From CAYSPU01 sp964432995 (GTDB taxonomy: Bacteria; Verrucomicrobiota; Verrucomicrobiia; Limisphaerales; JAHDYP01): DNA of 9,520 nucleotides. The notes beneath the pieces were generated by a model. The model ran no database searches. It was not told where the DNA came from and was given only the letters and a program-made list of their open reading frames with translations. Position 1 is the first letter of the stretch; each line of letters opens with the position of its first letter. Location: contig CAYSPU010000229.1 in NCBI GenBank assembly GCA_964432995.1, positions 1 to 9,520 on the forward strand, given 5' to 3'. Of the stretch, positions 1 through 5,306 are shown in pieces. The translations under genes were made by a program, and so were the position numbers.

Positions 1-41
1 TGGGATACCACTTCGCATGAAAGGTAGGGCGACCTCTCCGA

Positions 42-65
42 GGGCGCCGCAAGATGGAGGCGCCC
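42..65. repeat. Small GC-rich hairpin in intergenic DNA
   Basis: GGGCGCC (42-48) and GGCGCCC (59-65) form a perfect 7-bp inverted repeat around a 10-nt loop. Apart from this and the hairpin at 138-168, I see nothing coding or otherwise recognisable in bases 1-256. The surrounding GGTAGGGCGAC text looks like dispersed intergenic repeats I associate with verrucomicrobial genomes, but that is an impression, not a match. It could also be the tail of an upstream transcription unit. Confidence 0.35.
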
Positions 66-137
66 GTCGCGGGCAGTTGTCCGGACACGCGAGACCGCGC
101 TGATGGTGACCCCCGAGAACTGGCATTCAGAAAGGCG

Positions 138-168
138 AAGGGGCCGGCGCCACCGGCGCCAGCCCCTT
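138..168 (-). terminator. Probable intrinsic terminator of the prepilin-like gene
   Basis: Bases 138-151 and 155-168 form a 14-position stem around a 3-nt loop. On the plus strand one position (145/161) is a C-A mismatch. In the minus-strand RNA the same position is a G-U pair, so the stem is continuous only in the transcript of the leftward gene, which ends about 90 nt earlier at 257. The stem is followed by only a short, interrupted U stretch (CGCCUUUCU). It is therefore a strong hairpin with a weak U-tract and may partly rely on other factors. Confidence 0.55.
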
Positions 169-256
169 TCCGCAACCACCTATTTACGACAATCGTCTCG
201 TCTCACGCACCGCAACTACCTGCAGCGGTCGCGCCCGATCGTCAGTCCGCCGCCGA

Positions 257-1153
257 CTACTGGCTTACGATGCGAGCCGAAGTGCGGTCCGCGAGCCACT
301 TCCAATCGTTCTGCGGCTTACCCGAGAGGCTCATCGTGGAAACCGACTGCCCCTGCCTTAGGGCCGTGTGCGGGTCCTTCCACTTGTGGATCTCGGAATG
401 CCCATCGGCGAAGGCCAAGCCACATGCCATGTTGTGATAGGTGCCCGGCCAGTCGATCCAGGAGGGAATAGCCATGCTGACACCGAAACCGGCGTCGTTC
501 AAACTCTGGGCGTCTTCATCAATCAGAACCCACGTCTGGGCCGGACCCGGGTCGACGAAATCGGCTGCCTTGCCGTAGGTGCGCCAGGTCTGGCCGTAGA
601 CGTGATTGTGGTTGCCGTCCAGCCACGGGCCATTCACTGGCGACTTGCCGCCAGGCGACGAAGGCAGGGTGCCGACAGCCTGGCTCATGGCGAAGGTCCG
701 GGCGGCGGGCACCTTCGTGCCTCTCTTCGCCGGATCCGTCCCCTGGTAGAGACCCGGCTTTCGCTTGTCCGCCGGGCACTTGAACATGGTCACCTCATTC
801 CCAATGTACGAGGCCAGCATCGAGCGGGTCGGGTCCTTCAGGATGTCCGGATCGTACTCCTGGGCGCCGCCAACCCCAGCCTGTCCCGGGCACCAGTTGT
901 AGCCGGGAGTCGTGTTCCCGTCGTCCGGGTTCGGTGGGTAGTAATCGTTGTTGTCTCCGTTGTAGAGCGCAATGGACAGCATCAACTGCTTGCCATTGTT
1001 CATGCAGAAGATGCCTTGCGCCTTCGTCTTGGCCTTGGCCAATGCGGGCAGGAGCATGCCCGCCAGAATGGCAATGATGGCTATCACCACCAGCAATTCG
1101 ATGAGCGTGAATCCGCGCGACCGCCTGTTTCGCCAGTCTCTTAGTGATTTCAT
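257..1153 (-). CDS. Prepilin-type N-terminal cleavage/methylation protein with H-x9-DG domain
   Basis: This is a 298-aa type IV pilin-like/pseudopilin-fold secreted protein. A short basic leader (residues 1-14, Arg-rich) ends in Gly14. It is followed by FTLIELLVVIAIIAIL with the conserved Glu at mature position +5 (Glu19), which is the classic prepilin peptidase site plus a hydrophobic helix to about residue 40. The rest is an aromatic- and Gly-rich extracytoplasmic domain. It ends in an H-x9-DG motif (His240, Asp250-Gly251), the mark of a prepilin family greatly expanded in Verrucomicrobiota and Planctomycetota. Start: ATG at 1153, with a GAGG element about 8 nt upstream and a sigma70-type promoter before it. 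No secretion or pilus assembly genes are adjacent, so it is an orphan unit with its own promoter and terminator. Its real job (pseudopilin, surface protein or other) is unknown. The family assignment is secure. Confidence 0.93.
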   Translation of the reverse strand: MKSLRDWRNRRSRGFTLIELLVVIAIIAILAGMLLPALAKAKTKAQGIFCMNNGKQLMLSIALYNGDNNDYYPPNPDDGNTTPGYNWCPGQAGVGGAQEYDPDILKDPTRSMLASYIGNEVTMFKCPADKRKPGLYQGTDPAKRGTKVPAARTFAMSQAVGTLPSSPGGKSPVNGPWLDGNHNHVYGQTWRTYGKAADFVDPGPAQTWVLIDEDAQSLNDAGFGVSMAIPSWIDWPGTYHNMACGLAFADGHSEIHKWKDPHTALRQGQSVSTMSLSGKPQNDWKWLADRTSARIVSQ

Positions 1154-1185
1154 TAGGTGCCTCGTCAGAACGTTAAGCTGGAGGT

Positions 1186-1214
1186 CTTATATACGCGGCA
1201 GGACGGCTGGTCAA
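1186..1214 (-). promoter_or_regulatory. Sigma70-type promoter of the prepilin-like gene
   Basis: Read on the minus strand, TTGACC (1214-1209, 5/6 to consensus) is separated by exactly 17 nt from TATAAG (1191-1186, 5/6). Transcription would start near 1179, leaving a leader of about 25 nt that contains the GAGG ribosome-binding element before the ATG at 1153. This is the best housekeeping promoter match seen in the window. Confidence 0.65.
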
Positions 1215-1275
1215 CTGCGCGTTCCGACGCACAGGCGGACATCGCGGGACCTGCCGCCCACGGCCGCCGCCCTCC

Positions 1276-1290
1276 CGCGCCAATGGCGCG
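1276..1290. repeat. Short inverted repeat between divergent genes
   Basis: CGCGCC, AAT, GGCGCG form a perfect 6-bp inverted repeat with a 3-nt spacer, 77 bp before the chosen start of the sulfatase-like gene. It could be an operator or a leader hairpin, or chance in GC-rich DNA. I found no convincing promoter for the rightward gene in 1215-1366. Confidence 0.3.
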
Positions 1291-1366
1291 CTCCGCGGCG
1301 TGCGGACCATGGATTCGGCAGATTTCCTTTGCCACGTTGATGGTTCTGGGGCAGAGATTTGTGCCG

Positions 1367-2644
1367 ATGAATCGGTACTCCTTCTGGCTGGCATCCGCCG
1401 TGGCGCTCTGCTCATTATTCGGAGCCGGCCACCTCTCCACCCACGGGGCCGCCACCTACGCCGAAATGGTCCAGGCCCGGAAGGAAGGCAAACCGAACAT
1501 CATCCTCATCGTGGTCGACAGCTTGACTGCCGATGACTTGGGTGCCTACACCCAAAAGGCATCGCGCACACCCCGCACCGACCGGCTGGCTGCCGGCGGA
1601 ATGCGCTTCACCCAGGCCTATGCCGGGGCCGCGGATCCCTTCCTCTCCCGCGCCGTTCTGCTCACAGGCTTCAGTCCGCGCCGGATTCGAATCGAGGACG
1701 ACTGTCCCCCGGGCTTCCTGCCGGCGTCGGACGTCACGGTGGCCGAGGTTCTCCAGGCGGCCGGTTACAGGACCGGAGCCGTGGGACTCTGGAACCTGGG
1801 CGGACCCGGCTCGCTCGGCGCCCCGAATCAACAAGGCTTTGACGAATGGCTCGGCTGCCAGGACTCCCGCCACGCCCGCGACACGCACCCGGAGTTCCTC
1901 TGGCGCAACGAACGTCAAATGCCCGTCCGCGAGAACAGCGGCGGAAAGAAGGGCGTGAAGGCTGCCGACTACTTCGCCCGTGCCGCGCTCAACTTCGTCC
2001 GGTCCTACCAGCGTTTCCCCATTTTCCTGTATTGGGCCTACCCGGCGCCGCCGCCGGAGGAACGCGAAAGCCTGGCGGTGCGGTTCGATGCCCACCTGGG
2101 CCAGTTGCTCGATCTGCTCCGGGAGCTGCGCCTCGAAGACAGCACCGCGCTGTTCATCACCGGAGGACGCGGCACCGCCTTTCCCACGGCGCCCCCCCCG
2201 TCCAATGGCACCAACACGTTGAACTCCCCCGCGAGCCACGGGGACCTTGCCGATCAGGCGTTGCGCGTGCCGCTCATCGTCCACTGGAAAGGCCGCATTC
2301 CCGGAGGCAAGGCGAGCAATCAACCCTGCGGGTTCCTTGATTTCCTCCCCACCGCCGCCGAGATGGCGCGAACGTCGCCCGCCTCCGGTTTCGAAGGGCT
2401 TTCCCTCATGCCCGCCCTCGGAGGTGACGCCACAACGGAGATCCGGAGGCTGCTCTCCTGGGAGGCGCGGCGGCCGGTCTTGCGCGAGGCTCTCCGGCGC
2501 GGCGAATGGAAGGCGCTGCGCACCGCCCCCGAGAAGCCGATCGAACTCTATCACCTCCTGAATGATCCCGGCGAAACCAACAACGTCGCCCTCCAACACC
2601 CGGACCTGGTGAACGAATTGGCGGAGCATTTCCGCAGGAACTGA
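1367..2644 (+). CDS. Sulfatase-fold protein lacking all recognisable catalytic residues (pseudo-sulfatase)
   Basis: This 425-aa protein is collinear with family S1 sulfatases from the N-terminal NIILIVVDS strand (residues 44-52) to the C-terminal ELYHLLNDPGETNNVA segment. A hydrophobic N-terminus (residues 5-20) looks like a signal peptide. The active site is gone. The formylglycine Cys/Ser of C-x-P-S-R aligns with Pro91 (sequence PFLSR), and the first metal pair DD reads Asp51-Ser52. The GKWHLG motif reads GLWNLG (Lys to Leu141, His to Asn143). The substrate-side His aligns with Pro229, the DNG metal pair reads Gly267-Arg268, and the later G-x-K lysine is absent. Sulfate ester hydrolysis is therefore not expected; the reading frame and fold are preserved, suggesting a non-enzymatic or altered role. 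Start: ATG 1367 precedes the signal-like segment. ATG 1340 and 1157 are in frame but add residues unlike the family and have no better ribosome site. Its 3' end faces the FGE-like gene 15 bp away. Confidence 0.9.
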   Translation: MNRYSFWLASAVALCSLFGAGHLSTHGAATYAEMVQARKEGKPNIILIVVDSLTADDLGAYTQKASRTPRTDRLAAGGMRFTQAYAGAADPFLSRAVLLTGFSPRRIRIEDDCPPGFLPASDVTVAEVLQAAGYRTGAVGLWNLGGPGSLGAPNQQGFDEWLGCQDSRHARDTHPEFLWRNERQMPVRENSGGKKGVKAADYFARAALNFVRSYQRFPIFLYWAYPAPPPEERESLAVRFDAHLGQLLDLLRELRLEDSTALFITGGRGTAFPTAPPPSNGTNTLNSPASHGDLADQALRVPLIVHWKGRIPGGKASNQPCGFLDFLPTAAEMARTSPASGFEGLSLMPALGGDATTEIRRLLSWEARRPVLREALRRGEWKALRTAPEKPIELYHLLNDPGETNNVALQHPDLVNELAEHFRRN

Positions 2645-2659
2645 CGGCGTCCCTCGCGC

Positions 2660-3676
2660 TCAACGCGGCGGCGGCCCATCGCGCACGCAGCGGAATCCCG
2701 TGTGCCCCATGGTGAGGTCGCCCGCGACCATCCGCCGGGCGGCCGGTCGGTAGTCTTCCTCGCCCGACGTCACACTGGTGAACGAACCCCCGCGTGTCGG
2801 CCGGTCACCCGGTTCCTCCGGGCCGCGCCCGTCGGCACACCACTCCCAAACGTTGCCCGCCATGTCGAACAGCCCATAGCCGTTCGGCGGATAGCTCCCC
2901 ACCGGGGCTGTCCCCGCATGGCCGTCTTCGGCAGTACTGACCAAGGGAAACTCGCCTTGAAACAGGTTGGCCAACCAACGACCGCCGGGACGGAGTTCGT
3001 CACCCCAGACATACCGTTGGCGTGCCGTGCCCCCACGCGCGGCGTATTCCCACTCCACCTCGGAAGGGAGTCGTTTCCCCGCCCAACGCGCATAGGCGGC
3101 CGCGTCCTGCCAGCTCATGTGAACGACCGGGTGCTGGCCGCGGTTGGTCAGGCTCGAACCCGCGCCTTCCGGAGTCCGCCAGCACGCCCCGATCCGCATC
3201 TGCCACGGACTTGCCGCTGCTTCGGCCACCGCCAGATCCCGGCGTGGCTCGAACACCAGCGAACTGCCTCGAAGAAACTCCGATGCCAGTCCGGGAAACG
3301 CCTGCGCACTCAAGGGCTTCTCGGCCGTCGTCTGGTAACCGGTCGCCGCCACGAACCGTGCAAACTCGTCGTTCGTCACCTCCGCGGCGTCCATCCAGAA
3401 ACCCGCGATGTCCACTGTGCGCACCGCCTGCCCCGCCTCCGCGTCGGAATCAGGCTCCAACTGGAGGGTGCCCCCGGGAATCCACACCATGCCGTTGGTT
3501 TGCGCCGGGACTCCCGCAACCTTCGCCCCTTCCGGCACGTCCGCGTCCGACCGCTGAGCGCCCGCCGGACACTTCACGCGCCCCGCCAACCAGGCGCCGA
3601 CCGCGAAGCCGCCCAGCGCCAAAACCAGCCCCAGACTCACCACCCAACGAACGCGTTGTGCTGACTGTGGCGGCAT
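2660..3676 (-). CDS. Membrane-anchored FGE (SUMF1)-family protein lacking both catalytic cysteines
   Basis: This 338-aa protein has one N-terminal TM helix (about residues 11-31, sequence WVVSLGLVLALGG...), a 30-residue linker and a complete formylglycine-generating-enzyme-type domain (about 63-333). The match is to true FGE rather than a distant relative: MVWIPGG, GFWMDAAEVTN, FVAATGYQT, GQHPVVHMSWQDAAAYARWAGKRLP, EVEWEYAARGG, PPNGYGLFDMAGNVWEWC, RGGSF and GFRCVR are all in order. In active FGE, RGGSF is followed by two copper-binding cysteines five residues apart (human Cys336/Cys341). Here an ungapped alignment puts Ser301 and Glu306 at those places, and the loop before RGGSF is short. Formylglycine formation is therefore unlikely. 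Start: ATG 3676 sits just before the TM helix; a GTG at 3757 would add 27 residues without domain features. Its convergent neighbour is a sulfatase relative that has also lost its active site. Confidence 0.9.
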   Translation of the reverse strand: MPPQSAQRVRWVVSLGLVLALGGFAVGAWLAGRVKCPAGAQRSDADVPEGAKVAGVPAQTNGMVWIPGGTLQLEPDSDAEAGQAVRTVDIAGFWMDAAEVTNDEFARFVAATGYQTTAEKPLSAQAFPGLASEFLRGSSLVFEPRRDLAVAEAAASPWQMRIGACWRTPEGAGSSLTNRGQHPVVHMSWQDAAAYARWAGKRLPSEVEWEYAARGGTARQRYVWGDELRPGGRWLANLFQGEFPLVSTAEDGHAGTAPVGSYPPNGYGLFDMAGNVWEWCADGRGPEEPGDRPTRGGSFTSVTSGEEDYRPAARRMVAGDLTMGHTGFRCVRDGPPPR

Positions 3677-3788
3677 CGGCGTGCTCTGATTTGTGCCATC
3701 GCCTTTCGTCCCATAGCCGCGCCCGGAGCGCAAGGCAGACCGAGCCCACAGCGCCACTCACGCGAGGATCCGGGGCCGGACAGCGGGC

Positions 3789-3816
3789 TCGACGCCGCCG
3801 ACGCCGGTGCTATAGT
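3789..3816 (+). promoter_or_regulatory. Possible promoter of the small-membrane-protein/ECF cassette
   Basis: TATAGT (3811-3816, 5/6 to the -10 consensus) lies 16 nt after TCGACG (3789-3794, 4/6 to the -35 consensus). Transcription would begin about 6-8 nt after the -10 box, at or next to the GTG at 3823. No ribosome-binding sequence lies between them. The -35 match is weak, so an alternative sigma factor is possible. Confidence 0.4.
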
Positions 3817-3822
3817 GCCGGC

Positions 3823-4047
3823 GTGGATCCGCGAAAAGGCGACGAGTTTGACGAACGCCTCCAGCGCCTGGCCGAGGCTCAGCAGATTGCCCGCGGTTAT
3901 GCGGACCATTTGCGGCGCAAGGCGCTGGTGTCGGCCCTGATCGCCTTGGGCTGCATTGCGGTCATGCTCGGTGCCTGGTGGCTGGCCACGTGGGAATCAC
4001 CCGCACCCGCCAATCCCACGGTCATCGTGGTGCCCGCCAGACGATAG
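3823..4047 (+). CDS. Small single-TM membrane protein upstream of an ECF sigma factor
   Basis: This 74-aa protein has a charged, probably helical N-terminus (residues 1-33, rich in Asp, Glu, Arg and Gln, with an ERLQRLAEAQQIARGYADHLRRK pattern split over two helical stretches). One hydrophobic helix follows (about 34-55, ALVSALIALGCIAVM), then a short Pro-rich tail. The charge distribution suggests a cytoplasmic N-terminus. The GTG start is chosen because the coherent charged helix and TM segment begin there and a -10-like box lies just upstream; longer in-frame extensions cross the promoter region. The stop is 11 nt before the sigma-factor ATG, which suggests an operon. I recognise no family. 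A role in sensing or in tethering the sigma/anti-sigma pair is inference from position only. Confidence 0.6.
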   Translation: MDPRKGDEFDERLQRLAEAQQIARGYADHLRRKALVSALIALGCIAVMLGAWWLATWESPAPANPTVIVVPARR

Positions 4048-4058
4048 CGCGCGAGGGC

Positions 4059-4721
4059 ATGACCGAACCACCCCATCAAGCGCCCCAGCCCCCATCCGAC
4101 ATCGACCTCGTCCGCGAGGCCAAGGCGGGCAACCTCTCCGCCTTCGAGGAACTGACCACGCGCTATGAACGGCAGGTCTTCCTGCACGCCCTCCGGATCC
4201 TCCGCCACCAACACGACGCCGAGGATGTCACTCAGCAAACCTTCCTGAGCGTCCTCGAGAACCTGGGAGGTTTCCGGGGGGAATCGCGTTTCTCGACCTG
4301 GGTCTTGCGCATCGCAACCCACGCGGCGCTCAAGATCCTCCGCAAGCGCCGCGGCCTGGACGTTATCTCTCTGGACGACCCCGGCCCGCCGGACGCCGAC
4401 GGCGCTCCCCTGCCCCACCCGAACTACATCGCCGACTGGAGGAGTTCGCCCGATGAACTTGTTCACCGGAACGAAATCCGCCGGTTGCTGGAGGAGTCGC
4501 TCGACCAACTGGACGAGAAACACCGCTTGGTCTTTCTCCTCCGCGATGTGGAAGGCTTCAGCATCCGCGAGACTGCCGACGCCCTGGGCTTGTCCGAGGT
4601 CAACGTCAAGGTGCGCCTCCTGCGTGCCCGCCTGCAGTTGCGCGAGCTGCTGACGCGCGTCCTGGGCGACCCGGGGCGCGTGGTGCCCCACGGAATGCCC
4701 CATGGAACGTCGGAGGCCTGA
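4059..4721 (+). CDS. ECF-type RNA polymerase sigma factor (sigma-70 family)
   Basis: This 220-aa protein redirects RNA polymerase to a dedicated promoter set. Region 2 spans about residues 16-100, with the core-binding motif DAEDVTQQTFLSVLE (53-67) followed by FRGESRFSTWVLRIATH, the -10 recognition and melting segment. A 50-residue acidic linker leads to region 4 (about 150-200), with LVFLLRDVEGFSIRETADALG and the helix-turn-helix LSEVNVKVRLLRARLQL that reads the -35 element. Regions 1 and 3 are absent, as usual for ECF factors. Start: ATG 4059 lies 11 nt after the preceding stop; GAGGG is present but very close to the ATG. In-frame upstream ATGs would overlap the membrane-protein gene and add no family-like sequence. 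The tail after region 4 (about 20 residues) is short. A zinc-binding anti-sigma-like protein follows 216 bp downstream. The inducing signal is not visible from sequence. Confidence 0.95.
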   Translation: MTEPPHQAPQPPSDIDLVREAKAGNLSAFEELTTRYERQVFLHALRILRHQHDAEDVTQQTFLSVLENLGGFRGESRFSTWVLRIATHAALKILRKRRGLDVISLDDPGPPDADGAPLPHPNYIADWRSSPDELVHRNEIRRLLEESLDQLDEKHRLVFLLRDVEGFSIRETADALGLSEVNVKVRLLRARLQLRELLTRVLGDPGRVVPHGMPHGTSEA

Positions 4722-4781
4722 TGCCGAACAGCCGGCTGCCGCCCAGCAGCTCCAGCCGCCTTCCGGTGCCCCACACCCCCC

Positions 4782-4825
4782 GCAGTGCAACCTTTTGTCG
4801 TATATACGACAAAAGGTTGCACTGC
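4782..4825. repeat. Perfect 44-bp palindrome between sigma and anti-sigma genes
   Basis: Arms GCAGTGCAACCTTTTGTCG (4782-4800) and its exact reverse complement (4807-4825) flank TATATA, which is itself palindromic, so all 44 bp are symmetric. As RNA it would fold into a stem of about 20 bp with a tiny loop. It is not followed by a U-run, so it is not a standard terminator. Candidates are a dispersed palindromic repeat (REP-like or the end of a small mobile unit), a transcript-processing or attenuation hairpin that sets the sigma to anti-sigma ratio, or a symmetric operator. Each arm contains TGCAACCTT, close to the TGTAACCTT element at 4891. Confidence 0.95.
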
Positions 4826-4890
4826 CCGCCCCTCGCTTCCAGGACTGCCCCGGCGGCGCGCACCCGAGCCGGTCGGCACCCGACCCCGAC

Positions 4891-4920
4891 TGTAACCTTA
4901 TTCCGCGCCGAGGCTCAGAA
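4891..4920 (+). promoter_or_regulatory. Possible ECF-type promoter of the anti-sigma gene
   Basis: TGTAACC (4891-4897) resembles the AAC-containing -35 elements of ECF promoters. About 15 nt later GCTCAGAA occupies the -10 position, but it is a weak match to common ECF -10 motifs (CGTC/CGTA-like). The element sits 41-47 nt before the anti-sigma ATG at 4938. If real, it would let the sigma factor switch on its own inhibitor, a common feedback design. This is inference from motif and position. Confidence 0.35.
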
Positions 4921-4937
4921 ACGCGAGAAGCGACATC

Positions 4938-5183
4938 ATGAAATGTGAGGAACTGCTGGCCATCCTGAACGAATACGTGGATGGCACTCTGGACCCGGGC
5001 GTGTGTGACGCCTTCGAAAAACACATGGCCGGGTGCAACCCGTGTCAGATCGTCGTCGACAACATCCGCAAGACCATCACGCTCTATCGATCGGGTCAGA
5101 CCTACGAGCTGCCTCTGCAGTTTCGCGAACACCTGCACCAAGTCCTGCGCGACAAGTGGAAGGAGCGAACGGCGAAACCGTAG
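4938..5183 (+). CDS. Putative zinc-binding anti-sigma factor (ZAS-type, soluble)
   Basis: This 81-aa protein is short and has no TM helix, so it should be cytosolic. It shows the anti-sigma zinc-finger signature: Cys3, then His29-x3-Cys33-x2-Cys36 (sequence HMAGCNPC), preceded by LNEYVDGTLDPGVCDAFEKH, which is typical of this domain. The C-terminal half (37-81) is basic and probably helical. It would be expected to bind and hold off the ECF sigma factor encoded just upstream on the same strand. Start: ATG 4938, with GAGAAG about 9 nt upstream. The 216-bp gap, holding a perfect palindrome and a possible own promoter, is unusual for a pair that is normally adjacent or overlapping. With only the finger and no sensor domain, signal input must come from elsewhere; the 74-aa membrane protein is one candidate. 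The role is inferred from motif plus context. Confidence 0.85.
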   Translation: MKCEELLAILNEYVDGTLDPGVCDAFEKHMAGCNPCQIVVDNIRKTITLYRSGQTYELPLQFREHLHQVLRDKWKERTAKP

Positions 5184-5197
5184 AAGCAGCCCTGCCG

Positions 5198-5221
5198 GCC
5201 GCATTGTCGCCGGCATGCGGC
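5198..5221. terminator. Weak hairpin after the anti-sigma gene
   Basis: GCCGCAT (5198-5204) and ATGCGGC (5215-5221) form a 7-bp stem with a 10-nt loop, starting 15 nt after the anti-sigma stop at 5183. There is no U-run on either side. It may mark the end of the rightward cassette before the convergent oxidoreductase gene, but it could be chance. Nothing else recognisable lies in 5184-5306. Confidence 0.25.
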
Positions 5222-5306
5222 GCGTCCTGCTGGCGCACCGCGGATCGGTGCCCAGCGGGGGGGTGAACCACGTCGGCTAGGTCCGCCTGGCTTCGGCTTG
5301 CGCAGG

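Noticed and set aside
368..1144. 258-codon plus-strand frame opposite the prepilin gene
   Set aside because: Antisense shadow created by GC-rich codon use; no recognisable domain, while the minus-strand frame has clear prepilin motifs and a promoter.
1415..2629. 404-codon minus-strand frame opposite the sulfatase-like gene
   Set aside because: Low-complexity Gly/Arg/Glu-rich product with no motif; the plus strand carries full sulfatase-family collinearity.
4782..4825. Palindrome as a standard rho-independent terminator
   Set aside because: No U-run follows on either strand, and the A/T-rich part is inside the stem.
3897..5216. 439-codon minus-strand frame opposite the sigma/anti-sigma cassette
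   Set aside because: Antisense of two clear protein families and of the palindrome; no domain seen.
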